Position numbers and translations under genes: made by a program. Shown piece by piece: positions 51,303 through 59,939 of a stretch of 64,000 nt of DNA. The notes beneath the pieces were generated by a model that saw only the letters and a list, made by a program, of their open reading frames with translations, was not told the origin of the DNA and searched no databases. The first letter of the stretch is position 1, and each line of letters opens with the position of its first letter. Source of the DNA: Paenibacillus sp. HWE-109 (lineage in GTDB: Bacteria > Bacillota > Bacilli > Paenibacillales > NBRC-103111); assembly GCF_022163125.1 (NCBI RefSeq), contig NZ_CP091881.1, forward strand, positions 1,922,001-1,986,000. The letters run 5' to 3'.

Positions 51303-53021
51303 TTACTCCAATCCAAACTCTCTCATTTTATTGTACAAAGTGCCGCGGGATATGCCGAGCAGCTTAGCGGCTGCGCTTTTGTTTCTTCCTGTTTTGACCA
51401 GCGCTTCCTCAATGAAAATCATTTCTTCATCCTCGGAAATTTTCGCCCTTAGGCTGGTCTGGTTATCAGACTCCGCGAGAGCAAGACTTGGCTGCAACTG
51501 CTGCAAAGCTGTGGGCAGGTGCTCAAGCTGGATCGTATCTTCGTCGCTGAGAATGAGACAGCGTTCGATTACGTTTTTTAATTCCTGGATATTGCCCGGC
51601 CAATCGTGGTTGGTGAAGGCCAGAAGAACTTCCGGTGAGAGCGTCGGAACCGGCTTCTGGTACTGTAAGGAAAACTGCTTGAGATACATTTGCACCATGG
51701 CAGGGATATCTTCGGTTCGATCTCGCAGGGGCGGAATCCGAATGGATATCACGTTGAGCGCATAGTACAAATCAGAACGGAATTCCTGCTTCGCTAGTTT
51801 GCCGGCCAAGTCCGCCGTTGTTGCAATGATAATTCGTGTTCGCACGCCGATTGGCAGCGTGCCGCCGGAACGGATGATCGTTTGCTGTGTCAGGGAATGA
51901 TAAAGCTTGGCCTGTAGATCCAGAGGCAGCTTCTCGATTTCATTGATAAACAGGGTGCCGTCTTTGGCTTGCTCTAATTTCCCGGCTTGCCCGCTTTCGC
52001 TTCCGCTGAAGGCACCCCCTTGGTAACCGAAAAGTTCAGCTTCAAGCAATCCCGAAGGTACAATCCCGCAATTCAAGGTCAAGAACGGTTCTTGGGCTCT
52101 TGAACTGGATTGGTGAATGATATGAGCCAGCTGTTCTTTGCCGACACCCGATTCTCCGATGAGGAGGACGGGTGTTTCTGTAGCGGCGACCTTCTTGGCC
52201 CATTGGATGACTTTACCGATGGCGGGGCCTTTGCCCGAAATCAAGCTGAATAAATCATTCGCTTGCTCGACTTGGGCAATACCATATGAATCAGCGGTCG
52301 TAAGTTGTTCATTTAGCCGCACCAACTGTGTAATATCTTGTTCCGTAGCGATTCCGCCAATAATCTGACCATGTCCGTCGCGGATCGGTGAAGCATTAAT
52401 CAGGACGTGCGTGTCAGGTCTTGGGCGATGGTACGTATTGCGAATAACGCGGCCTTCGTCCAAAATTTTCAGGACCATCAGCGTCTCCACATCAAAATGT
52501 TCACCGATACGTTTCCCCAGCACATCGGCACTTGGCAGATGATACAGTTCTTCGGCGACATGATTCCAACAGATAACGGCTCCATCTCGATCGACAACGG
52601 TCACAGCATCTGTGACGGTATCGGCCAGCACAGCGAAATAGGAGGCCCATTTGTGTTGTTCAAGAACAGAAGCCTGATAAAGGTCTAATAACGTGGCGTA
52701 TCCCTGAACAGTGCCTTTTTTATCTTTGATAAGCACCGGTCGATTCGTTGTCTGAATGAGCTCGGGAAGAAGTGAGCTGGAAGGTAACGATATAGCTTGC
52801 GTCGTAAAATAACTGGTTTCTTCTAATAGATCATGAAGCGTGCTGGCTTTAAAACAAGACAGCAGAGAGGCTTCTTCTGGTATGAATAAACTTATGACAT
52901 CGTTCAATTCGGTGAAGACCGCTTTTCCTTGCTGCAAATAGGCAGCAATCTCTAGCAGGGAAATTTCTAATGGGAGTTGGACAATGGTAGTGTTCAACGG
53001 GATGTGTTCATTTTTGAACAT
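51303..53021 (-). CDS. Enhancer-binding-type regulator of proline catabolism (RocR/PutR-like)
   Basis: A 572-residue regulator with CBS-like N-terminal part (about 1-125), a PAS domain (about 130-240), an AAA+ domain (about 255-490) and a C-terminal Fis-type HTH (about 535-570). Walker A is GESGVGKE. The sigma-54-contact GAFTGA loop reads GAFSGS, and the Walker B segment is LFINEI in place of LFLDEI, so sigma-54 activation and ATPase activity may be weakened. ATG 53021 follows GAGGTC; the in-frame start at 53087 is not supported. Divergent from the proline operon. Confidence 0.88.
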   Translation of the reverse strand: MFKNEHIPLNTTIVQLPLEISLLEIAAYLQQGKAVFTELNDVISLFIPEEASLLSCFKASTLHDLLEETSYFTTQAISLPSSSLLPELIQTTNRPVLIKDKKGTVQGYATLLDLYQASVLEQHKWASYFAVLADTVTDAVTVVDRDGAVICWNHVAEELYHLPSADVLGKRIGEHFDVETLMVLKILDEGRVIRNTYHRPRPDTHVLINASPIRDGHGQIIGGIATEQDITQLVRLNEQLTTADSYGIAQVEQANDLFSLISGKGPAIGKVIQWAKKVAATETPVLLIGESGVGKEQLAHIIHQSSSRAQEPFLTLNCGIVPSGLLEAELFGYQGGAFSGSESGQAGKLEQAKDGTLFINEIEKLPLDLQAKLYHSLTQQTIIRSGGTLPIGVRTRIIIATTADLAGKLAKQEFRSDLYYALNVISIRIPPLRDRTEDIPAMVQMYLKQFSLQYQKPVPTLSPEVLLAFTNHDWPGNIQELKNVIERCLILSDEDTIQLEHLPTALQQLQPSLALAESDNQTSLRAKISEDEEMIFIEEALVKTGRNKSAAAKLLGISRGTLYNKMREFGLE

Positions 53022-53152
53022 AATGACCTCATTTTGTGTAGCAGCATTTGCTATAAATTTACCATGAAAGGGGGGGCGATTCAACACGTTGAGTAGTTGC
53101 TCTGAGTATGATAAAGAAAAGAAAGATAAAAACTTTCGATAAACACTTGTGA

Positions 53153-53228
53153 TTAATTTGAATTAATAGTGTTCAAATTAACGGTTATGTTGTACAATTA
53201 AATTAAATATTGAACAATATTGTACAAT
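53153..53228. promoter_or_regulatory. Palindromic operator cluster upstream of the proline operon
   Basis: TTAATTTGAA (53153-53162) and TTCAAATTAA (53172-53181) are a perfect 10-bp inverted repeat with a 9-bp gap. TTGTACAA (53190-53197), ATTGAACAAT (53209-53218) and ATTGTACAAT (53219-53228) are further palindromes or near-palindromes; the last two abut. They are good candidates for binding sites of the divergent regulator or CodY-like proteins. No -24/-12 sigma-54 promoter was found here. Confidence 0.6.
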
Positions 53229-53251
53229 TCCCTTTGGGAGGGATCACACAT

Positions 53252-54166
53252 ATGGAACTTATGATGCGTAATATGTTTCAATCGCTGGGCAAAAGTCGCA
53301 CAGCAAACCGGTTAGCTAAAAAATACGGATTGCGCTTTGGAGCGGCTCGTTTTGTGGCCGGAGAAACGATTGCCCAATCGATCGCAGCTGTACATGCGCT
53401 GAATCAGGATGGGCGCGTAGCGACTTTGGATCATTTGGGCGAGTTCGTTTTTAGCGAAGAGGAAGCGTTGGAATCTGCCGCTATGTGCATGCAGACTTTG
53501 GATGCGATTGCGGAGTCAGGGGTTACCTCCAATCTTTCTTTAAAAATGACATCGCTGGGTCTGGACATCAGCAGGGACCTATGCATCAGCAATATGAGAC
53601 GAATTCTGGATCGTGCGCGGTTGTATGATAACTTCGTACGCATTGATATGGAGGATTTCGCGCATTGCCAAATCTCCTTAGATATTTACAGAGAACTTCG
53701 CCAAGACTATGACAATGTAGGGATCGTCATCCAAGCTTATTTGTTCCGCACCATGCAGGATATAGATGATTTAGATGTGCTAGCAGCTAATCTGCGACTT
53801 GTGAAGGGGGCCTATAAGGAATCCCCGCAAGTAGCATTTCCAGAAAAAAGTGATGTTGATGAGAATTATAAAAAAATCATTCAGAAACATCTGCTAAATG
53901 CTCACTATACGGCGATTGCCAGTCATGATGAAGCGATCATTCAGTTCACCAAACAATTCGTCCATGACCAGCAAATACCCAATCAGCAATTTGAATTTCA
54001 AATGCTCTATGGCATTTGCGAAGAGTTGCAAAAACAGCTAGTCAAAGAAGGCTACCGGGTCCGCGTTTATGTGCCTTATGGTGTGGATTGGTTCGGTTAT
54101 TTCATGAGAAGGCTGGCTGAACGTCCAGCGAATGTCTGGTTTGTGCTTAAAAATATGTTCAAATAG
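53252..54166 (+). CDS. Proline dehydrogenase
   Basis: FAD-dependent proline dehydrogenase, monofunctional type, 304 residues, converting L-proline to pyrroline-5-carboxylate. Barrel segments seen are NLSLKMTSLGLDIS, VRIDMEDF, VIQAYLFRT, RLVKGAYKE, and the C-terminal RVYVPYGVDWFGYFMRRLAERP (the FAD/substrate-binding end). ATG 53252 follows GGGAGGGAT; codons from 53210 are not supported. The next gene is the P5C dehydrogenase, 14 bp away, completing the route to glutamate. Confidence 0.92.
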   Translation: MELMMRNMFQSLGKSRTANRLAKKYGLRFGAARFVAGETIAQSIAAVHALNQDGRVATLDHLGEFVFSEEEALESAAMCMQTLDAIAESGVTSNLSLKMTSLGLDISRDLCISNMRRILDRARLYDNFVRIDMEDFAHCQISLDIYRELRQDYDNVGIVIQAYLFRTMQDIDDLDVLAANLRLVKGAYKESPQVAFPEKSDVDENYKKIIQKHLLNAHYTAIASHDEAIIQFTKQFVHDQQIPNQQFEFQMLYGICEELQKQLVKEGYRVRVYVPYGVDWFGYFMRRLAERPANVWFVLKNMFK

Positions 54167-54180
54167 AGAGGAGATTTATT

Positions 54181-55749
54181 ATGCCCACCTATAAAACGGT
54201 TAGTACTTACGCGAATGAGCCTTTTACAGATTTTAATCTTGAGGTGAATCAGAAGGCGCTGCAAGCAGCTATCTCCAAAGTGAAAAGCGAGCTGGGGCGC
54301 GAATATCCGCTTCATATCGGTGCTGAAAAAGTAGTGACCGAGGCAAAAATTACATCGATTAACCCTGGAAATGTCGATGAAATCATTGGTTATGTGAGCA
54401 AAGCAGATCAAGTGCTCGCTGAGAAAGCGATGAACGTGGCTTTGGAGACGTTTGAATCTTGGAAAAAAGTTCCCGCCCGCGAACGCGCGGAGTATTTGCT
54501 GAAAGCTGCTGCGCTGATGCGTGAGCGCAAGCATGAATTTTCTGCATTAATGATTCTTGAATCAGGCAAAAACTATGTGGAAGCCGATGTAGATACGGCG
54601 GAAGCCATTGATTTTATAGAGTTTTATGCGCGTGAAATGATCCGTCTTAGCGAGATTAATGAAACCCAGCCGCTTGTGCGAATTCCAGGTGAGAACAACC
54701 GCATTTCCTATATCCCACTTGGGGTAGGCGTTGTTATTCCTCCTTGGAATTTCCCGCTTGCCATCTGTGTAGGGATGACGACAGCAGCGGTTGTTTCCGG
54801 AAATACGGTGCTGCTGAAGCCAGCTTCAACGACACCGGTAATTGCTCACAAATTTGTTGCCTTGATGGAGGAAGTTGGACTTCCAGCTGGCGTTATTAAC
54901 TTCATTCCCGGCAGTGGAGCGGAAGTTGGCGATTATTTGACGACGCATCCTAAGACACGTTTTATTAGCTTCACTGGGTCCAAGGAAATTGGCTTGCGTA
55001 TTAACAGACTTGCTGCGGATACGGCGCCAGGCCAAATCTGGATCAAACGAGTAGTCGCTGAAATGGGCGGAAAAGACGGGATCGTCGTCGACGAAACAGC
55101 CGATCTTGATGCCGCAGCAGCAGCGATTGTGGCTTCCGCTTTTGGTTTCCAAGGCCAGAAATGTTCAGCTGGCTCCCGTGCCATCATCGTGGAATCCGTC
55201 TACGAGGAAGTGGTAGCCAAAGTGGTTGCATTGACAGGCAAGCTGCAAAGCGGTTTGCCAGAGCTTAACTTCGCGGCTGGTCCTGTCATCGATAAAGCTT
55301 CGTATGAGCGTATTCTGGATTACATCGAGATTGGCAAACAAGAAGGAACACTGCTTGCAGGCGGCAGCAAAGCAGAAGGCAACGGCTATTACATTCAGCC
55401 AACGGTCTTCGGTGATGTTAGCGGCAAAGCACGTTTGATGCAGGAGGAGATTTTCGGACCCGTGCTCGCGATTGCCAAAGCCAAAGACTGGCAGGATGCT
55501 ATCGCAATGTACAATGATACGGAGTTCGGTTTGACCGGTTCGTATTTCTCAGCGGATGAACAGCGTATTGAGGAGGCACTGGACACGGTACATTGCGGCA
55601 ACTTGTATATTAACCGCAAATGTACAGGCGCCCTGGTTGGGGTGCATCCGTTTGGCGGCTTCAACATGTCGGGAACCGACTCCAAAGCAGGCGGCTACGA
55701 CTACCTGCTGCTGTTCACACAAGCGAAGCTGACTTCGCGCAAGGTTTAG
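54181..55749 (+). CDS. pruA: 1-pyrroline-5-carboxylate dehydrogenase
   Basis: NAD+-dependent aldehyde dehydrogenase that oxidises P5C/glutamate semialdehyde to glutamate, 522 residues. Catalytic residues are N190 (PPWNFP), E294 (VVAEMGGKD) and C328 (GQKCSAGS). Family tail PFGGFNMSGTDSKAGG is present. ATG 54181 follows AGAGGAG. Operon with proline dehydrogenase, and the terminator follows. Also called RocA in Bacillus. Confidence 0.93.
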   Translation: MPTYKTVSTYANEPFTDFNLEVNQKALQAAISKVKSELGREYPLHIGAEKVVTEAKITSINPGNVDEIIGYVSKADQVLAEKAMNVALETFESWKKVPARERAEYLLKAAALMRERKHEFSALMILESGKNYVEADVDTAEAIDFIEFYAREMIRLSEINETQPLVRIPGENNRISYIPLGVGVVIPPWNFPLAICVGMTTAAVVSGNTVLLKPASTTPVIAHKFVALMEEVGLPAGVINFIPGSGAEVGDYLTTHPKTRFISFTGSKEIGLRINRLAADTAPGQIWIKRVVAEMGGKDGIVVDETADLDAAAAAIVASAFGFQGQKCSAGSRAIIVESVYEEVVAKVVALTGKLQSGLPELNFAAGPVIDKASYERILDYIEIGKQEGTLLAGGSKAEGNGYYIQPTVFGDVSGKARLMQEEIFGPVLAIAKAKDWQDAIAMYNDTEFGLTGSYFSADEQRIEEALDTVHCGNLYINRKCTGALVGVHPFGGFNMSGTDSKAGGYDYLLLFTQAKLTSRKV

Positions 55750-55758
55750 TTGAATTAG

Positions 55759-55795
55759 AGAAGGCGGACGTGTAGTCCGGCCTTCTTATTTTTTT
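55759..55795 (+). terminator. Terminator of the proline operon
   Basis: AGAAGG...GGAC pairs with GTCC..CCTTCT, followed by TTATTTTTTT. Confidence 0.85.
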
Positions 55796-55884
55796 GATTG
55801 CTGCCGCGGCGGAGCTGATCCAGTTGGGTGTAAGTATGGGGAGCTGAGAGTGACAAGTAGCAGAGAGTAACTATGATAGCTGTT

Positions 55885-56224
55885 AGTAACTAAGAGCAGT
55901 TGAAAGTGACTAAGAGCATCTGAAAGTGACTAAGAGTAGTTGAAAGTGACTAAGAGTAGCTGTAAGTAACTAAGAGCATCTGCAAGTAACTAAGAGCAAT
56001 CTAAAAGTGACTGAGAGTTGCTACAAGTAACTAAGAGCAGCTTAAAGTGACTAAGAGTAGCTGAAAGTGACTAAGAGCAGTTGAAAGTGACTAAGAGTAG
56101 CAGCAAGTGACTAAGAGCATCTGAAAGTGACTAAGAGTAGCAGCAAGTGACTAAGAGCATCTGAAAGTGACTAAGAGTAGCTGTAAGTAACTAAGGGTAG
56201 CTGGAAGTAACTAATAGCAAGGAG
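55885..56224. repeat. 20-bp minisatellite, 17 units
   Basis: Consensus AAGTGACTAAGAGYAGYTGA repeated about 17 times head to tail (units vary between GTGAC and GTAAC, and in the last six bases; unit 1 is 19 bp and unit 6 is 21 bp). A 20-bp period is not a multiple of three, so it is not a protein repeat. No promoter or gene is attached. The tract shows the composition of the flanking repeats. Bases 55796-55884 show no gene. Confidence 0.9.
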
Positions 56225-56271
56225 AGTAGCAAGGGGAAAGCAACAAGGAGTAACTGGAAGCACAGAGAGTA

Positions 56272-56730
56272 ATCATAGTTCCCTTTCATCTGCAATTTGC
56301 GGCTTTTAGAGTTATTTAGCTGATCATAGCTCCGTTTCGAAAGGGGGGCTCACTTCCAGCTGGAACTTAACTGAGTCAGCGGGCTCAAGTTGGATCTAGC
56401 TGCTACCCAAGTCTAGTCCTTCGCCAAGTCTTGTTCTTTACCAAGCCTAGTCCTTCGCCAAGTCTTGTCCTTTGCCAAGCCTCGCCCCTTGTCAAGCCCT
56501 ACCTCCCCCTCAGTCCCTTCGCCTCGCCACCCTTCCCCTTCCCGAAAGGGAACTATGTTCCCTTATTTATCAACAAAGCAGCCATTCAGCTAGTCAGAAG
56601 GAACTATGGTACGCTATTTTACCTAATTTGCTGGAATTTCACCCCTTTGAGGTGGAATAAGTGATCATAGTTCCCTTTCAACTGCAATTTGCTGCTTTTG
56701 AGCTATTTAGCGGATCATAGTTCCGTCTCG
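56272..56730. repeat. Repeat family A fragments
   Basis: ATCATAGTTCCCTTTCA.CTGCAATTTG occurs at about 56272 and again at about 56663, each followed by TCATAGTTCCGT.TCGAAAGGGG about 45-55 bp later. Forward cores are at about 56548 and 56598. This is an approximate duplicate with a gap. A short 17-bp repeat array lies between. Confidence 0.7.
56409..56510. repeat. Pyrimidine-rich 17-bp tandem array
   Basis: Six units of about 17 bp, for example AAGTCTAGTCCTTCGCC and AAGTCTTGTCCTTTGCC, with the last two decayed. No gene is attached. Confidence 0.8.
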
Positions 56731-56754
56731 AAAGGGGTGTTGCTCATTTCCAGC

Positions 56755-57414
56755 TTAAACGGCTAGATTCAACTGGTACATGCGGGCTCGTTCCTGCCCT
56801 TTCGTAACAACTAGCAGTTGCATGTCGCATAAACGATGCAAAATTATCCTTGCGTATTTTGTGCTGACTTTGAGATGAGCTGAAAGTTCAGATGGTGGGA
56901 AGGGACGAAGCAAGCCTCGTGCGAATCGGATGGTTTCGTTTTCAACCCAAGACAGAGATACGGGCACGTGCGTCGAAATAAATTTTCCGATAAAAGAAAG
57001 AATAAGCTGCTGGCACTGCTTGGGTGACTCTGTAATTGAAGGAAAGGCAAGCGGCATGACGACCCATCCGTCCAAAGCCAGATAACAGTGCCGAATACAC
57101 AGGTCCTTGAATCTCCAAATTTCCATATCTCGGGCGTGGGAGCCATAGCCTTGAATCTCGATCGCGCCTTTTACTTGACCGGGCATATAGGCAAAGTCCA
57201 AATAACGATAGCTGTTGGAGAAATCTTTTACCTCCCATTCAGGGTATAAGTGATTGAAATTTCCTGCCGCTGGATACCAAACGCTTCGTAGAAATTCTAT
57301 TTCTGCATAGCCGAGCCCACGCTCTAACCGTTCTCGCCTGCGATTGTTCGTTTCCTCCATAATTTGTGAAGACATGAATGCCTCGAACGCTTGTTCAAAT
57401 TTCATTCCTCTCAT
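56755..57414 (-). CDS. PD-(D/E)XK-like nuclease domain with C-terminal winged helix (putative)
   Basis: A 219-residue protein. The central part has YRYLDFAYMPGQVKGAIEIQGYGSHARD, which fits a PD-(D/E)XK fold (candidate D in LDFAYM and E-x-Q in EIQ), like DUF559-type proteins. The C-terminal part (about 160-215, ...PFPPSELSAHLKVSTKYARIILHRLCDM) resembles a winged helix. Function is not known. The combination suggests a DNA-binding or nuclease-like regulator, but the catalytic Lys equivalent is Gln, so activity is uncertain. ATG 57414 follows AAAGTGGG. Confidence 0.55.
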   Translation of the reverse strand: MRGMKFEQAFEAFMSSQIMEETNNRRRERLERGLGYAEIEFLRSVWYPAAGNFNHLYPEWEVKDFSNSYRYLDFAYMPGQVKGAIEIQGYGSHARDMEIWRFKDLCIRHCYLALDGWVVMPLAFPSITESPKQCQQLILSFIGKFISTHVPVSLSWVENETIRFARGLLRPFPPSELSAHLKVSTKYARIILHRLCDMQLLVVTKGQERARMYQLNLAV

Positions 57415-57450
57415 CCCACTTTCATTAGAATTGCTGGATAATAAAACAAA

Positions 57451-57512
57451 ACGCCGCTTTCCACTATGCTCGACCAGAAATGAATCCGGACTAACATCAT
57501 GGAAAGCGGCGT
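57451..57512 (-). promoter_or_regulatory. Leader hairpin (13-bp stem) before the nuclease-like gene
   Basis: ACGCCGCTTTCCA (57451-57463) and TGGAAAGCGGCGT (57500-57512) pair perfectly with a 36-base loop. Read on the minus strand, the stem is followed by TTTTGTTTTATT, 36 bp before the ATG, like an attenuator. It could also terminate an upstream transcript. Bases 57513-57757 show no gene. Confidence 0.65.
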
Positions 57513-57757
57513 GTGCTTCACGACCAGCTTAATTTAGATACTTAAAGTATACCGGATTATGAAACGGGGTGCCAGCTTAACTCGAAAAAGATGCCAAGCT
57601 AGCTTGCTGCAGTTTAGGCGGGCCTAACAGACGGCGCAGCCAAGCGGCCAAGCCCCCCGGTCCAATCCCGCTGATCCTGCCGAACGCTTGCTCCTTTCAT
57701 GCGGATTTGAGATAATGCATCTAGAAAATGATAGATGAATAGGAGTGGCATGGGGAA

Positions 57758-58831
57758 ATGACGAAAAAGACATTTGCTTTCATAGGATCTTACGCTGACG
57801 CGGCTAATCCAGGTGTATACACCTGTCAATACGATACGGAGGATGGCAGCTTGGAGCTCACGCATCAAGTAGATGGTTTGCAGAATCCAACCTTTTTAAC
57901 TGTCGATGCGACAAATTGGAGACTATATGCGTTGACGGAAGGCTTGGATGCTAATCAGCAGCGCTGCGGTGCGGCTAGCGCTTATACGGTTAATCCTGCC
58001 AATGGGGATTTAACATTCCTGAATAATGAGATAACCTTGCCAGCAACGACATGTCATATTCAGCTAGATCATGACAACCAAGTCGTGATGGTCGCCAGCT
58101 ATCATGGCGGAATGGTTGGTTTATCTCCAATATTAGACGATGGCGGCATAGGGACAACAGCGGATATTCAGCAGCATCATGGAGCAAGCGTCCTCACCGT
58201 GCAGGATAGACCCCGTGCACATTCTGTTTTCTTGGATCGCACCAGCCGTTACATAGGGGTTTGCGACTTAGGCTTGGACAAGATAAAGCTGTATAAACTT
58301 GACCTAGCGGAGAAGAAACTGTTTCCTCATAGCGAAGTGCAAGTCAATCCGGGATCAGGTCCAAGGCATTTTGCTTTCCACCCGTCCTATGCATTCGGGT
58401 ATGTGATCAATGAACTAAGTTCGACGGTTACGGCGTTCCGTTATGACGAAGAACGCGGAGAATTAACAGAAATTCAAACGATTTCTACCTTGCCTGATAC
58501 GTTTGAAGGTGAAAATGCTTGCGCGGATATTCATGTATCTCCAGATGGCCGCTTTCTATATGGCTCAAATCGCGGACATGAAAGCATTGTGGTATATGCG
58601 ATTGATGCCGCGACAGGGTTATTATCCATCGTGGAATATGCGCCTGTGCTTGGCAAACATCCGCGTAATTTCGCCATTTCGCCTGATGGGAAGCATGTGC
58701 TCGTAGCCAATAAGGATACGGACAATATCGTTTCCTTCTCCAGAGATGCGGTAACCGGCAAATTAAAGCCAACCGGAAGCGAGCTTAAACTGTCCAAACC
58801 AGTTTGCATTAAATTCGCCGAAACACAATGA
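57758..58831 (+). CDS. Lactonase family protein (YbhE/6-phosphogluconolactonase-like propeller)
   Basis: A 357-residue seven-bladed propeller of the lactonase/6PGL family (Pgl of E. coli, YkgB of Bacillus). Typical segments are FIGSYADAANPGVYTCQYD, PRAHSVFLDRTSRYIGVCDLG, GSGPRHFAFHPSYAFGYVINEL, and HPRNFAISPDGKHVLVANKDTDNIVSF. It probably hydrolyses a sugar lactone, such as 6-phosphogluconolactone. ATG 57758. Its stop overlaps the start of the ATL gene by 4 bp. Confidence 0.87.
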   Translation: MTKKTFAFIGSYADAANPGVYTCQYDTEDGSLELTHQVDGLQNPTFLTVDATNWRLYALTEGLDANQQRCGAASAYTVNPANGDLTFLNNEITLPATTCHIQLDHDNQVVMVASYHGGMVGLSPILDDGGIGTTADIQQHHGASVLTVQDRPRAHSVFLDRTSRYIGVCDLGLDKIKLYKLDLAEKKLFPHSEVQVNPGSGPRHFAFHPSYAFGYVINELSSTVTAFRYDEERGELTEIQTISTLPDTFEGENACADIHVSPDGRFLYGSNRGHESIVVYAIDAATGLLSIVEYAPVLGKHPRNFAISPDGKHVLVANKDTDNIVSFSRDAVTGKLKPTGSELKLSKPVCIKFAETQ

Positions 58832-59145
58832 CACCGTTCACGGAGCGTGTTATTCAAATCATCCGATCCATCCCTGAGGGCAAAGTCATGACGTATGGAC
58901 AGATCGCGCGACTTGCCGGTAGTCCAAGGGGAGCTAGGCAGGTTGTGCGTATTTTACATGCGATGAGCACCAAACATCGTCTACCTTGGCATAGAGTGAT
59001 TAATGCCAAAGGTGAAATCGCGATACAGGATGATGAGGGATCACATATGCAAAGCTTTCTTCTGCAAGCAGAAGGGGTAACGATCACAGACCAACGATTC
59101 GTTTCATTGGCTCATTTTCAGCATCAAGACGAAGAATTCATATAG
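58828..59145 (+). CDS. Alkyltransferase-like protein (ATL), MGMT family
   Basis: A 105-residue MGMT DNA-binding domain protein. The alkyl-acceptor site PCHRV of methyltransferases reads PWHRV here, with W54 replacing the Cys. This is the hallmark of alkyltransferase-like proteins, which flag O6-alkylguanine for nucleotide excision repair and do not transfer the group. MTYGQIARLAG and RQVVRILHAMS helices bind DNA. ATG overlaps the lactonase stop in ATGA. Confidence 0.9.
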   Translation: MTPFTERVIQIIRSIPEGKVMTYGQIARLAGSPRGARQVVRILHAMSTKHRLPWHRVINAKGEIAIQDDEGSHMQSFLLQAEGVTITDQRFVSLAHFQHQDEEFI

Positions 59146-59152
59146 CAAATGC

Positions 59153-59193
59153 AATGCTGTCAAGCAGAGAAATCGACTTGATGGCATTTTTTT
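59153..59193 (+). terminator. Terminator after the lactonase-ATL operon
   Basis: AATGCTGTCAAG pairs with CTTGATGGCATT (two mismatch/wobble positions), then TTTTT. Confidence 0.75.
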
Positions 59194-59281
59194 GCCCAAA
59201 AATCATTGAAAATAGTTACAAAGTCTAGGAGACAGGAATAGACTGTCTGTATCAGTAGGCCATACGGACAGGAGGCATGTT

Positions 59282-59812
59282 ATGAGTGACAGAACCTTGT
59301 ATCTTTTCGATGGCATCAATAAAAGCTCTGTGAAAGCAATCATCGAGCAAATCATGAAAGTAAATCAATTTGATGATGACAAAGATAAAAAAGAGAAGGA
59401 TTTCAAGCGCGTCCCCATTGACCTGATCATTAATAGCAACGGGGGCAGCGTGTACGATGGGTTGGCGCTAATCAATGTAATTGATAATAGCAAGACGCCA
59501 GTGCATACCTATGTGTATGGACTTGCTGCAAGCATGAGCTTACTGATAGCTGTTAGTGGACATAAGCGGCACGCGGGCAGACTGAGCACGTTTATGTATC
59601 ATTCCGTATCCACTCATATAGATGGGCATTTGGAGCATCTGAAAAACCGCGTGGATGAAACACAGCGCCTGCAAAACATTTATGATCAATATATTCTATC
59701 GAAAACGACGCTGAGCATAGAAGAGCTGCTTCGCGTTCAGGAGAACCAGCGTAATTGGTATATGAGCCCTGATGAAGCCTTGTCGGTAGGGATCATTGAT
59801 GAAATTGTATAG
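59282..59812 (+). CDS. ClpP-like serine protease
   Basis: A 176-residue member of the ClpP/crotonase-like clan. S84 (GLAASMS) and H107 (FMYHSVS) match the ClpP Ser-His motif; INSNGGSVYDGLALI is the oxyanion segment. It is shorter than and diverged from housekeeping ClpP, and has an acidic/Lys-rich insertion at about 30-42 (DDDKDKKEKDFKR). The partner ATPase is not adjacent. ATG 59282 follows AGGAGG. Confidence 0.85.
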   Translation: MSDRTLYLFDGINKSSVKAIIEQIMKVNQFDDDKDKKEKDFKRVPIDLIINSNGGSVYDGLALINVIDNSKTPVHTYVYGLAASMSLLIAVSGHKRHAGRLSTFMYHSVSTHIDGHLEHLKNRVDETQRLQNIYDQYILSKTTLSIEELLRVQENQRNWYMSPDEALSVGIIDEIV

Positions 59813-59939
59813 CAAGCCGTGGAGAGAAGCCGAGGGGATTCTCTTTTTCTTTGTTTTTTATTGCTTTTTGGTGTTTAATGAGAGAAAGAGAGTTGGCTGG
59901 CAACGCTCGTTGCTGCCTAGGGAGAGGAAGAATCACACT

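Noticed and set aside
53060..53110. Possible sigma-54 promoter near ACACGTTGAGTAGTTGCT
   Set aside because: The spacing between the GG-like and GC-like elements is wrong and the first element is poor.
55885..56224. CRISPR array
   Set aside because: Units are contiguous 20-bp repeats without unique spacers, and no cas genes are near.
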